From: Burkholderia puraquae
Lineage (GTDB): Bacteria > Pseudomonadota > Gammaproteobacteria > Burkholderiales > Burkholderiaceae
Direction of reading: 5' to 3'
Assembly: GCF_002099195.1 (NCBI RefSeq)
Contig: NZ_NBYX01000003.1
Coordinates: 248,001-312,000 of the forward strand
DNA: 64,000 nucleotides
Positions 43,918 through 52,135 of this stretch are shown here, in pieces (the stretch's first letter is position 1; every line of letters begins with the position of its first letter). A program made the translations under genes and the position numbers. A model generated the notes under the pieces. That model ran no database searches, was not told where the DNA came from, and saw nothing but the letters and a program-made list of their open reading frames with translations.

Positions 43918-46140
43918 TCAGCCTGAAAACGGGAAGTAGTCCGGCGTGAACGGATCGCCCTTGTTCACGTCTGAGCGCAGGTCCAGGGCATTCTTGACCC
44001 AGCCTGTCTCGGTCTGGACCGGCCCCTTCAGCTTGATCCGGACTCCTTCAATCGTGACGCCCTCACCGTCGAGCGTGATCTTTCCGGCCGGGCCGATGAT
44101 TTCAGCCTTGTCGCCCGCCTGTAGCTGGTAGATACGGGTCTTTCGCTCAATAGCCTGCCCCGCCTCGACCTGGTGGCGCCCCTGCACCTTGTGTTCGGCG
44201 TTGCCGCCAGTCGTGACCAGGAAGTTGGCCGCAATGGTGTCCTTGCGATTGTTGCCCGTTTCCTCGATTCGATCCTTGCCGATCTGGATGCGGTGATCGC
44301 GCCCAACCGAAAGAAACGCATCCTGGCCAATGGTGTGACGACGATCTACACCAATATCGACCTGTTCGCCTCGGCCGACTTTTTCCGTGCGATCGTTGTC
44401 AATCGTCACCGATTCATCATGTCCGACTGTCTTCGCGCGATCATGCCCAACCGTATGCGATTCATCGTTTTCAACTTCGGTTCGCATATCCCTTTCGGCA
44501 TGGAACCATACTTCCTCCCTGCCTTTCCTGTCCTCGAACCGCAGCGCGTTGGCGGTTTCGTAGCCGCCCTGATCGGTGGAGCGCGTCAGTGTGCCGCTCT
44601 GGGTCGCATTGGCGGGCAACTCCCACGGCGGCATGTTGTGTGCGTTGTAGTGCCGCCCCGTCACAAATGGCCGGTCAGGGTCGCCGTTCTCGAAGTCCAC
44701 TATCACTTCCGAGCCGACCCGCGGAACGCTGATGGTCCCGTAGTTGTTGCCTGCCCACGGATAGGAGACCCGCAGCCAGCAGGATGATGTCTGATCATGT
44801 ACTGGCGAGCGGTCCCAGTGGAACTTCACCTTCACCCGGCCGTACTGGTCCGTGTAGATTTCGCTCCCGTCGGCCCCCGTGACAATGGCTGTCTGCGGGC
44901 CGGTTGTGCGTGGCTTGCTGACCGTGCGCGGTGGACGGAAAACGGTTGTGGCCGGCTGCACTTCAAACCGTGTCCGAATCCGGTATTCGCCGGTATCGGT
45001 TGCCCCGTCGAGTTCAGCCGCATCCAGCCGAGCCCGGATAACAAGGTATTCGCGGTTTGCATCGGCTTGCGGAAAACCCGCCAGCGTAAAAGTCGTCCCA
45101 CAGACGACGTTCCGCACATTCCCACCGCCAGTGCCCCGCTCGCCCAGGGCACGCATTTCCTGCATGCGTATCCGTGCAAACTGCTCACCGGCCTTCAGTT
45201 CGGTGTAGTCGCCGGGCCACTCGTAGCGTTCAAGCGCATTGTGCGAGGTGTCCTGTGGCAACTGAACCTGCGCCTCCAGATTTGCCCTTGGCCGGGTAAA
45301 GTCGAAATCGTTCGTGGTCCACTGACCTGACTGGATACGCGCAGTCGTATCGAAGTTGTCGATGTGCTCCATGTCAACCCTGCGGCCCGGCGGATAGTAC
45401 GACAGCGTCTGATAGGCTTCACTGTCAACCGGCTTGTGCGCCCCCAACTGGTCCACCAGGACCATGCGGTGCACCGTATCCGAATGCTCGAAGAACCAGT
45501 AAATCCCGTTTTCTTCCATTAGACGCTGGATAAAATGAAAGTCGGTTTCGCCATACTGGACCTGATAGACCAGCTTCGGATAGGACTCGCTTAGCCGCAT
45601 GTCCCACGAGTAGAGGTAGTGGTCGCTCAGCACTTCGTGAATGATTTCAATTACAGACTTATTCTGGAAAATCCTGTAATCCGAGCGTTTCTCAGCCAGC
45701 GCGATCCACGGTTGCAATTTGAGTCGATACCTACTCTGTCGGTCTGACTGCCCGGCAAAACTCACTGCCGTGATAATCCCGCTGATTTCGCGTAACCCGC
45801 GTCCGATGTTTGCTGCACCGGTCGTCCCTGGCATTCCAGGGACAAATGTGCCCATCCCGTCAAGCTGGATGGTGGCGGTCAGTTCCCTCCCAATCATGTC
45901 GAGCGTATTGAGATTCGCCGCCTCTTCGTCACTCAATCCCGCGTCGAGCGAGGTTTTAACCTCCAAATCGTAGGTGTAGATTTTGGAAAGTTCTTCCTCG
46001 CCTTCGATCGCAACCAGTTGCAATATAGGCTCGCCATTGTGCGATAACGGGACAGCCGCCCCACTGATAGAGAGCGTTCGGGGCCGGCTGAATTTCTGCA
46101 TGACCGGATATAGCTTCCGAACATCAAACGCGTTGGACAT
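43918..46140 (-). CDS. vgrG: VgrG (TssI) spike protein
   Basis: A 740-residue T6SS needle-tip protein: gp27-like domains at about 20-420 (YGETDFHFIQRLMEENGIYWFFEH), gp5 OB-fold at about 430-520 (DQYGRVKVKFHWDR, SYPWAGNNYGTISVPRVGSEVIV, FENGDPDRPFVTG), and a C-terminal beta-helix/DUF2345-type stretch with repeated VGHD/VGRD units (560-720). It ends without an extra toxin domain, so its cargo is the separate effector encoded next. No tss structural genes are in the window, so it is an orphan VgrG served by an apparatus elsewhere. Confidence 0.95.
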   Translation of the reverse strand: MSNAFDVRKLYPVMQKFSRPRTLSISGAAVPLSHNGEPILQLVAIEGEEELSKIYTYDLEVKTSLDAGLSDEEAANLNTLDMIGRELTATIQLDGMGTFVPGMPGTTGAANIGRGLREISGIITAVSFAGQSDRQSRYRLKLQPWIALAEKRSDYRIFQNKSVIEIIHEVLSDHYLYSWDMRLSESYPKLVYQVQYGETDFHFIQRLMEENGIYWFFEHSDTVHRMVLVDQLGAHKPVDSEAYQTLSYYPPGRRVDMEHIDNFDTTARIQSGQWTTNDFDFTRPRANLEAQVQLPQDTSHNALERYEWPGDYTELKAGEQFARIRMQEMRALGERGTGGGNVRNVVCGTTFTLAGFPQADANREYLVIRARLDAAELDGATDTGEYRIRTRFEVQPATTVFRPPRTVSKPRTTGPQTAIVTGADGSEIYTDQYGRVKVKFHWDRSPVHDQTSSCWLRVSYPWAGNNYGTISVPRVGSEVIVDFENGDPDRPFVTGRHYNAHNMPPWELPANATQSGTLTRSTDQGGYETANALRFEDRKGREEVWFHAERDMRTEVENDESHTVGHDRAKTVGHDESVTIDNDRTEKVGRGEQVDIGVDRRHTIGQDAFLSVGRDHRIQIGKDRIEETGNNRKDTIAANFLVTTGGNAEHKVQGRHQVEAGQAIERKTRIYQLQAGDKAEIIGPAGKITLDGEGVTIEGVRIKLKGPVQTETGWVKNALDLRSDVNKGDPFTPDYFPFSG

Positions 46141-46204
46141 GGTGATTCCGACGATAAGGTGGATCGTATTGGGCTACTCGGCCAAGCGTATGCAGACTGA
46201 CACG

Positions 46205-46888
46205 TCAGGACGTTTCGCTATCAGGCAACAGCCCGACTGGCAGGGACACAGGGCTATCCATTGCGACCATTTGATGTTCACGTCGCGTCAGTTCGGGTAG
46301 CCGCTGGGCAGCAAGGCGTGATGCGGCTGCAATGAATTCGGCAGGCGCGAACAGACCCAGCACGTCGTTCCGTTGCTCCGGTTCACAGAGGTCCGGTACC
46401 CCACTGAGGTCGCCGAACAGCTGTTCAAGTTTGACCGGAGGCCTGAGTAGCTCCGTGATCCTCTGGGGCTTGGCAACCGACTTAACCGGTTGCGGCGGCA
46501 ACGCCACCATAGTGAGCAAACCCAATCCCGGTTCAGCCTGCACGGGCAACGCAGATGGAGTCGCTTCCTGTGTATGAGGGATTGCCCACTCGGCCAATGA
46601 AAGCGGATCATCGAGAAATCTAAGGTATTGACTGTACAGTGACGCAATAATATTTACGTCCTCCACAGCACCGTTATTGTGATCGAGTTGGCGAAGGGCC
46701 TCGCTGCCACGAAGGGACGCTGATGATTCAAGCAGGCCAAATACTGCCCCACCGCCGCATTCGTCACCAATGGACAGCGCCCGAAATCCCCCGCATATAA
46801 AATTGTCTGCGACGTGAACAACCGTGCCGCCGTGATCCGTTGAATCGCCAAAGCGAGCGACATCCTTGCCTGAGGTATTGTCTTTCAC
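46205..46888 (-). CDS. PAAR-like N-terminal fragment fused to an unknown domain
   Basis: A 227-residue protein with a GTG start preceded by GGAG. The first ~50 residues resemble the second half of a PAAR domain (GKDVARFGDSTDHGGTVVHVADNFICGG; compare GREVAREGDTTSHGG in the intact PAAR of the island). The first half of a PAAR domain seems replaced or lost. The remainder (about 75-227) is unrecognised, helical and Pro-rich in the centre. It is the first gene of the island, 64 bp before vgrG. It may be a chaperone, adaptor or an altered tip protein. Confidence 0.65.
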   Translation of the reverse strand: MKDNTSGKDVARFGDSTDHGGTVVHVADNFICGGFRALSIGDECGGGAVFGLLESSASLRGSEALRQLDHNNGAVEDVNIIASLYSQYLRFLDDPLSLAEWAIPHTQEATPSALPVQAEPGLGLLTMVALPPQPVKSVAKPQRITELLRPPVKLEQLFGDLSGVPDLCEPEQRNDVLGLFAPAEFIAAASRLAAQRLPELTRREHQMVAMDSPVSLPVGLLPDSETS

Positions 46889-47331
46889 GATTCATCTCCG
46901 TCGAACGGAATTTCTCCTGCGTCGAATTTACCGAACACATCGGGAAAATCACATAAGACGCGTCCGAAATTGACAAAACCTGGCAAAAATCACAGGGTGT
47001 GATTTTTTGTTGCGACAATGGACATGCCCCGCGTATAAGTTGCACACACAACGTCTGCCCAACCGGGGCTGGCTCAAGCGGACAACGGCAAGTGACTTGC
47101 TGCCTCACGCGAACCCAATCGGGCGGCACGGACATATTGCAGCCTTCTGGACGCTCCTCGATCATGGCTTGCGCCGTCTGCCGAAGCAAATTCACGCCAG
47201 CAGAACAACAACCAGCAGACCGAATCAACCACACGACAAGTCGAGATAGATCCTACCCATATCCATAGGTATCCTTACTTCTCGGGATAACAAGACGCAC
47301 TGCCAGCACATCGGACTCAGTGCTGGACGCC
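46889..47331. other. Region upstream of the type VI island
   Basis: About 440 bp of moderate GC between the first island gene and the IS remnant. It should hold the island's promoter. Short open frames exist on both strands but none is convincing. Confidence 0.4.
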
Positions 47332-48024
47332 TGGAGCAGCCCCCTGAAACGCCTGACACAGTCACCCACTTACAATAACGGGCAGGCATAAGACTATGTC
47401 TTTGACTAACACCTGGCAGGAAGTGATGGAAGTGTTGACGGGCCCGGAGCGCCGGCGGCGCCGGACGGCGGAGCAAAAGCTGGCGATGGTTCGCGAGAGT
47501 TTCGAGCCGGGGAAATCGGTTTCGATGTTCGCGCGCCAGCACGGCGTGAATCCGAACCAGCTGTTCCACTGGCGCAAGCTGTATCAGGATGGGAACCGTC
47601 AGCGGTCAAGGCTGGCGAGGAAGTAGTTCCGGCCTCGGAACTGGCCGACGCGCTCAAGCAGATACTTGCATACCCCGTCCGAAATCGAGTGGCTGAGCGA
47701 CAACGGTTCGGGCTACACGGCTGACGACACGCGCCGGTTCGCAGTGGCCATCGGCCTGAAGCCATTGACCACGCCGGTGTGCAGCCCGCAAAGTAACGGG
47801 ATGGCCGAGAGCTTCGTGAAGACGATGAAACGCGACTACGTCGCCTTCATACCGACGCCGGACGCAGCGACTGCTGCACGCAATTTGGCCATCGTGTTCG
47901 AGCATTACAACGAGAAGCACTCCCATAGCGCGCTGAAACATCGCTCGCCTCGCGAGTTCCGGCGCTCGATGGATTCAGCAATCCTTAGTGTGATGTCGCG
48001 TCCGGTATTTCAGAGGCAACTCCA
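47332..48024 (+). mobile_element. IS3-family (IS2-like) element remnant
   Basis: A 693-bp relic about half the length of a functional element. The left end starts TGGAGCAGCCCCCTGAAA and the right end, inverted, starts TGGAGTTGCCTCTGAAA, imperfect terminal repeats of IS2 type. Inside are a truncated orfA and the C-terminal part of orfB. The 5 bp on each side do not match, so no target duplication is left. Not mobile by itself. Confidence 0.75.
47396..47626 (+). pseudogene. IS3-family transposase OrfA, truncated
   Basis: A 76-residue frame with the IS3 OrfA HTH ([40 protein letters not shown], about 18-58). After WRKLYQDGN the family sequence is lost and the frame stops. DNA-binding part only. 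Confidence 0.8.
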
Positions 48025-48127
48025 GCGGGGTGTCATGTCAATTCGTCATGCGGGATGGGGGATCGTGTGGAAATGGCCTGAAGCAGCCACACCCCGTTTC
48101 GCCACATCGTCTATCTTGCCCGCCTGA
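47666..48127 (+). pseudogene. IS3-family transposase OrfB, C-terminal fragment
   Basis: Residues carry the end of the rve integrase catalytic core: [12 protein letters not shown] (second catalytic Asp), [22 protein letters not shown] (catalytic Glu) and [17 protein letters not shown]. The N-terminal half with the first Asp is missing. The frame runs out past the right inverted repeat to 48,127. Confidence 0.8.
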
Positions 48128-48152
48128 CAAGGGTTCGCTGCCACCGCCAAAG

Positions 48153-48217
48153 TTGTCCACAGAAAATGTTGGCAAGCTTGTGGATATCCTGCGCACCGCA
48201 GCGCTAAACCCTTGATC
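48153..48217 (+). repeat. 65-bp dispersed repeat, copy 2
   Basis: TTGTCCACA, 17-bp spacer, TGTGGATAT, then CCTGCGCA and a tail ending TTGATC. Lies 129 bp past the IS right end. Confidence 0.92.
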
Positions 48218-48357
48218 CGATGGACTTTGGCACGCGTGATGCAGACGAGGCCCTGGCGATGGCCGTCGCGTACACCGCTTCGCCGCACTTCGCATCACGA
48301 CGTCACGACGATGCACGCCGCAGCCGGTTCACACATGTTCGCCACGCGCTGCGCCAC

Positions 48358-48422
48358 TTACCCACAGATTTTGTTGGCAAGCTTGTGGATATCCTGCGCA
48401 AGCCTGCGCTAACCCGTTGATC
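48358..48422 (+). repeat. 65-bp dispersed repeat, copy 3
   Basis: Left nonamer is TTACCCACA; right nonamer TGTGGATAT; spacer 17 bp; ends TTGATC. Confidence 0.92.
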
Positions 48423-48656
48423 GGGCTACGGTTCATGCTCGGCGTCACGGTTGCGGCACCCGACGGCCCGGGCCTGCGCGCAAGCGCACGATCCCGCGCA
48501 ACAGCAGCGCATCACCGTCGCCTTGACGCCCGTGCACGTCACGCATCAAGATCATGCGAGCCGCACGCGGCTGCGCATCGACGGCGTCGCGCAGCGGCCC
48601 GCCGGGCCGGCCGCTGCGCCGGCGCCGCACCACGACACTTCACTCCGAGGAAGGCC

Positions 48657-48857
48657 ATGGAACACTTCACCGCGTGGCAGCTGGTCGTCTCACTCGTGCT
48701 CGTCGCCGTCGTCATCTATCCGTACGTCCGCATCGTCCGGCGCACCGGGCATTCGGGCTGGTGGATCCTGACCATGTTCGTCCCCGTCCTGAACTTCGTC
48801 ATGTTGTGGGTGTTCGCATTCGTGCGCTGGCCCGCTGTCGACGATCGGCAGCCCTGA
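48657..48857 (+). CDS. Small two-helix membrane protein
   Basis: A 66-residue protein with two hydrophobic helices (about 6-25 and 35-58) and a short basic loop (RIVRRTGHSGWW). The second segment, WWILTMFVPVLNFVMLWVFAFVRWP, resembles small inner-membrane proteins of the DUF805/PLDc_N kind, but I cannot assign a family with certainty. A good ribosome site (GAGGAAGG) precedes the ATG, and codon bias is strong. It sits amid the 65-bp repeats. Confidence 0.75.
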   Translation: MEHFTAWQLVVSLVLVAVVIYPYVRIVRRTGHSGWWILTMFVPVLNFVMLWVFAFVRWPAVDDRQP

Positions 48858-48881
48858 CCGTCGCCATCGCGGCCGCCAGGC

Positions 48882-48946
48882 TTGTCCACAGATTGTGTTG
48901 GCAAGCATGTGGATAGCCTGCGCATACCGCGACCAAGCGCTTGATC
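48882..48946 (+). repeat. 65-bp dispersed repeat, copy 4
   Basis: TTGTCCACA, 17-bp spacer, TGTGGATAG, ends TTGATC. Its right flank (to ~48,984) is repeated after copy 5. Confidence 0.92.
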
Positions 48947-49053
48947 CGAAAGACTTTGTCCGCGCTGCTTCAAATGCGGCACGCGGCCGGCAAAGTGCCG
49001 TTCGCACATCGTCTCGCCACGTGACGGGCCGCCTTCCGTGTGTGCGAACCTGC

Positions 49054-49118
49054 TTGTCCACAGATTTTGTTGGCAAGCGTGTGGATAGCCTGCGCATACC
49101 GCAGCCAAGCGCTTGATC
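49054..49118 (+). repeat. 65-bp dispersed repeat, copy 5
   Basis: TTGTCCACA, 17-bp spacer, TGTGGATAG, ends TTGATC. The following ~40 bp (CGAAAGACTTTGTCCGCGC and on) match the flank of copy 4. Confidence 0.92.
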
Positions 49119-49192
49119 CGAAAGACTTTGTCCGCGCCGCTTCAAACGCGGCACGGCGGCGCACGCGATGGGGAACGCGGCCGCACGCAGGC

Positions 49193-49257
49193 TTGTCCAC
49201 AATTTTTGTTGGCAAGCATGTGGATATCCTGAGCATGCGTGACCTAAGTCGTTGATC
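49193..49257 (+). repeat. 65-bp dispersed repeat, copy 6
   Basis: TTGTCCACA, 17-bp spacer, TGTGGATAT, ends TTGATC. Lies 75 bp from the beta-lactamase 3' end. Confidence 0.92.
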
Positions 49258-49331
49258 GCACAACGTTTGGTCACGCGGGTCACGACTGCGGCACGGCATG
49301 CATGCGGATCGCGTCACGCACGCCGCACCGC

Positions 49332-50270
49332 TCAACCGAACGTCTGCGCGACGATGCGCGCGACCGACGCGATCACGTCGTCCTTCGCCCGCGCATCGGC
49401 TTGCATCTGCGTGTAGTACACGACCAGCACGATCGGCGCGCCCGACGCCGGCCAGATGACGCCGGCATCGTTCGTCGTCCCGTAGTCGCCGGTTCCCGTC
49501 TTGTCGCCGACCTTCCACCCGGCCGGCACGCCCGCACGAATCCGCTTGTCGCCGACCTTGTTGCCGCGCAGCCAGCTGACGAGCTGCGCACGCTGCGCGG
49601 CCGGCAGCGCCTCGCCGAGCGTGAGCACGCGCATGCTCGCGGCCATCGCGGCGGGCGTCGTCGTGTCGCGCGGGTCGCCCGGCAGCGCGGTATTCAGTTC
49701 GGTCTCCCATCGATCGAGCCGGAACGCGTCGTCGCCGATCGAGCGCGCGAACGCGGTCACGGCGGACGGGCCGCCGATCAGCTTCATCAGCAGGTTCGCA
49801 GCCGAGTTGTCGCTGTACTGGATCGCGGCCTCGCACAGCGCGGCGACCGTCATGCCCGTGCCGACATGCTTCCCGGACACCGGCGAATAGTTGACGAGGT
49901 CGGCCTGCGTGTACGTGACGTGCTGTTGCAGCAGGCCGGGGCGATCGACGCTCTGCGCCAGCACCGCCGCGCTCAGCATCGCCTTGAACGTACTGCAGAA
50001 CGGGAATCGCTCACTCGAGCGATGTTCGACGATGCGGCCGCGCGCGGTGTCGATCGCACACACGCCGAGACGGCCGCCCGCGTCGCGCTCGAGATCGGCA
50101 AGCGCCGCCTCGGCAGCCGCGGGCGCCACGGCGTCCGCGGCTGCCGCCGCTGCCTGGCTGGCCGCATCCGGCGCCGCGGCCTGCCGCGACGCGCACGCGG
50201 TCACGGTGAGTACGAGCGGCGCCGTCGCGGCGGCCAGCAACAGGGTTCGACGTTTCGAGGAGTAGGTCAT
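49332..50270 (-). CDS. blaPEN: Class A beta-lactamase, PEN family
   Basis: A 312-residue serine beta-lactamase that hydrolyses penicillins and cephalosporins in the periplasm. Active-site motifs are S93-TFK, SDN (153-155), the omega-loop Glu in ETELN (E189) and KTG (257-259). The N-terminus has a twin-arginine start ([10 protein letters not shown]) and a lipobox-like LTVTAC (Cys26), consistent with the Tat-exported lipoprotein behaviour known for the B. pseudomallei homologue. A ~25-residue Ala-rich linker follows. The precise PEN subtype (PenA/PenB/PenD) is not assigned. Confidence 0.93.
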   Translation of the reverse strand: MTYSSKRRTLLLAAATAPLVLTVTACASRQAAAPDAASQAAAAAADAVAPAAAEAALADLERDAGGRLGVCAIDTARGRIVEHRSSERFPFCSTFKAMLSAAVLAQSVDRPGLLQQHVTYTQADLVNYSPVSGKHVGTGMTVAALCEAAIQYSDNSAANLLMKLIGGPSAVTAFARSIGDDAFRLDRWETELNTALPGDPRDTTTPAAMAASMRVLTLGEALPAAQRAQLVSWLRGNKVGDKRIRAGVPAGWKVGDKTGTGDYGTTNDAGVIWPASGAPIVLVVYYTQMQADARAKDDVIASVARIVAQTFG

Positions 50271-50350
50271 GTCGGTTGTCTCGTGGTGGAATGGCGGCGA
50301 ATCGAGGTTGAAAACGGCGGCCGCCGAGACAGCACTATCGAGACTTTACG

Positions 50351-50367
50351 GTTGCCTGACAAGCAAC
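50351..50367. promoter_or_regulatory. Candidate PenR/LysR operator
   Basis: GTTGC-N7-GCAAC inverted repeat in the 127-bp gap between the beta-lactamase and its divergent LysR regulator. It includes a T-N11-A core, the LysR-type geometry. 31 bp before the regulator start. Confidence 0.5.
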
Positions 50368-50397
50368 GATAATTGAGCGCTGACAAAAGAAATTCTT

Positions 50398-51288
50398 ATG
50401 ACCAAGCTCCGCCCTCATCTTCCGCTCAATGCGTTGCGCGCGTTCGAATCGTCTGCGCGCCACCTGAACTTCACGCGCGCCGGCCTCGAGCTGAGCGTGA
50501 CCCAGGCCGCGGTCAGCCAGCAGGTGCGCTCGCTCGAGGAGCGGCTCGGCTGCACGCTGTTTACACGGCTGCCGCGCGGCCTCGGGCTCACCGACGAAGG
50601 GCGTGCGCTGCTGCCCGTGCTGAGCGACGCGTTCAGCCGCATCGAGACGGTGCTCAAGCAGTTCGACGGCGGGCGCTTCCGCGAGGTGCTGACGCTCGGC
50701 GTCGTCGGCACCTTTGCCCTAGGCTGGCTAATGCCGCGACTGAAGCAATTCGGCGATACGCACCCGTTCGTCGAGCTGCGGCTGCGTACCAACAACAACG
50801 TCGTCGACCTGGCGGCCGAGGGTCTCGATTTCGCGATCCGTTTCGGCGAAGGCAACTGGCCGGCGACCCGCAACGAGCCGCTGCTCGATGCGCCGCTCAC
50901 CGCGCTGTGCGCGCCGGAAATCGCGCGGCGCCTCGCGCAGCCGGCCGATCTCGCCAATGAAACGCTGCTGCGCTCGTACCGCATCGACGAATGGCACGGC
51001 TGGTTCGACGCCGCGCAGCTCGCGCCGTGGGCGGTCAACGGGCCCGTGTTCGATTCGTCGCGGCTGATGGTCGAGGCCGCCATGCAGGGTGCGGGCGTCG
51101 CGCTCGCGCCGGCGTGCATGTTCGCGCGCGAACTGCAGCTCGGCCTGCTCGCGCGGCCGCTCGACATCGACGTGCGCGCCGGCGGCTACTGGCTCACCTC
51201 GCTGAAGTCGAAGCCGCTCACACCGGCGATGACGCTCTTTCGCGACTGGATCGCGGCCGAAGCGGCCGCCACGGCACGGGCCGAATGA
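50398..51288 (+). CDS. penR: AmpR-like LysR regulator of the beta-lactamase (PenR)
   Basis: A 296-residue LysR protein that follows AmpR closely at the N-terminus (LPLNALRAFESSARHLNFTRAGLELSVTQAAVSQQVRSLEERL; HTH at about 8-66), with a type 2 periplasmic-binding effector domain at 93-290. It is divergent from the beta-lactamase gene, the standard ampR-ampC/penR-pen arrangement in which muropeptides from cell-wall damage switch it from repressor to activator. Confidence 0.92.
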   Translation: MTKLRPHLPLNALRAFESSARHLNFTRAGLELSVTQAAVSQQVRSLEERLGCTLFTRLPRGLGLTDEGRALLPVLSDAFSRIETVLKQFDGGRFREVLTLGVVGTFALGWLMPRLKQFGDTHPFVELRLRTNNNVVDLAAEGLDFAIRFGEGNWPATRNEPLLDAPLTALCAPEIARRLAQPADLANETLLRSYRIDEWHGWFDAAQLAPWAVNGPVFDSSRLMVEAAMQGAGVALAPACMFARELQLGLLARPLDIDVRAGGYWLTSLKSKPLTPAMTLFRDWIAAEAAATARAE

Positions 51289-51299
51289 CGCGGCCCCGC

Positions 51300-51364
51300 T
51301 TGTCCACAGAAAGTGTTGGCAAGGATGTGGATATCCTGGGTACCCGGGACCTAAACCCTTGATC
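51300..51364 (+). repeat. 65-bp dispersed repeat, copy 7
   Basis: TTGTCCACA, 17-bp spacer, TGTGGATAT, ends TTGATC. Begins 12 bp after the penR stop. Confidence 0.92.
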
Positions 51365-51476
51365 GCGCACGAATTAGCGCGCCGATGCAGACATCGGGCA
51401 GCCCGTGTACACGGGGCTTCGCAAGCCGGCCTTCGGCAGGCCGATCCTCAACTGTCACGACGCAATCGATTGCGAG

Positions 51477-51541
51477 TTATCCACAGAATATGTTGGCAAG
51501 CCTGTGGATATCCCTCCAATGCGCCGCGTAACACCCTGATA
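51477..51541 (+). repeat. 65-bp dispersed repeat, copy 8
   Basis: The left nonamer is the perfect DnaA-box sequence TTATCCACA; right nonamer TGTGGATAT; tail more diverged (ends CTGATA). Confidence 0.9.
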
Positions 51542-51642
51542 CAAAAGGGGATTCGATATACGGACCTTGCGCGGTCAACCGTGTGGCAGCGCATGCGCTT
51601 TCGCACGGCACGCGCCGCACACCCGGCCCAGGGGCCGGAAGG

Positions 51643-51707
51643 TTCTCCACAGATTGTGTTGGCAAGCTTGTGGATATCCTGCGCATCGGCCATCTAACTC
51701 ATTGAGC
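51643..51707 (+). repeat. 65-bp dispersed repeat, copy 9
   Basis: TTCTCCACA, 17-bp spacer, TGTGGATAT, tail ending TTGAGC. Confidence 0.9.
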
Positions 51708-51787
51708 GCACGGGGTTTTGTGCTTCATCTGCAGAATCGGGCAGCGCCGGCGCAGCCCGTGCGGCTGACGCCGGCGCCATCCGGGCA

Positions 51788-52039
51788 TCAATGCCGGTCG
51801 AGCCCGCCGCGCAATTCGCTCGCCTTGTCGCGCAGCGCCTCGTATCCCGAGCGTGCATGCTCGGGCAGGTCGGGATCGCCGATCAGCGCGCCGAGCGTTT
51901 CGATCAGGCTGAACAGGATGCCCTTCGCCGCGCCGACCGCGATGCTCTGCGATTCGATCGACTTGTGCAGGTGGTCGACCGCCGCTTCGAGATTCTCGAG
52001 CTTGTGCTCGCTGTCGTCGGGCCGGTTGTCGGTCGTCAT
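51788..52039 (-). CDS. Small hypothetical helical protein
   Basis: An 83-residue, mostly helical, acidic protein (LENLEAAVDHLHKSIESQS, IGDPDLPEHARSGYEALRDK). No family recognised. Strong GC3 bias and an upstream GGAGGTAG ribosome site support it as a real gene. It lies ~95 bp downstream of the debranching-enzyme gene on the same strand. Confidence 0.7.
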   Translation of the reverse strand: MTTDNRPDDSEHKLENLEAAVDHLHKSIESQSIAVGAAKGILFSLIETLGALIGDPDLPEHARSGYEALRDKASELRGGLDRH

Positions 52040-52135
52040 CGTCTACCTCCGCCATCGTTCAAGGGTCATGTCACGATTCTATGCCGCTGCACGCGAACGT
52101 GGCGCGACATCGCGCAACGTTCGCGCAGCACCGCG

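Larger units (their letters stand above)
48025..48656. other. Intergenic region with repeat copies 2 and 3
   Basis: About 630 bp between the IS remnant and a small membrane-protein gene. It carries two of the 65-bp repeats (48,153 and 48,358). I see no other gene. Confidence 0.5.
48858..49331. other. Intergenic region with repeat copies 4-6
   Basis: About 470 bp between the small membrane-protein gene and the beta-lactamase 3' end, consisting largely of three 65-bp repeats and partly duplicated flanks. No gene seen. Confidence 0.6.
51289..51787. other. Intergenic region with repeat copies 7-9
   Basis: About 500 bp between penR and a small minus-strand gene; three 65-bp repeats take up nearly 40% of it. 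Nothing else was recognised. Confidence 0.6.

Noticed and set aside
46999-47268. Small frames upstream of the type VI island
   Set aside because: Overlapping frames of mixed composition with no family resemblance; more likely promoter DNA.
48153-51707. The DnaA-box-like repeats read as a replication origin
   Set aside because: No parAB, repA, dnaA or AT-rich unwinding element is nearby, and the boxes are spread between ordinary genes as a fixed 65-bp unit.
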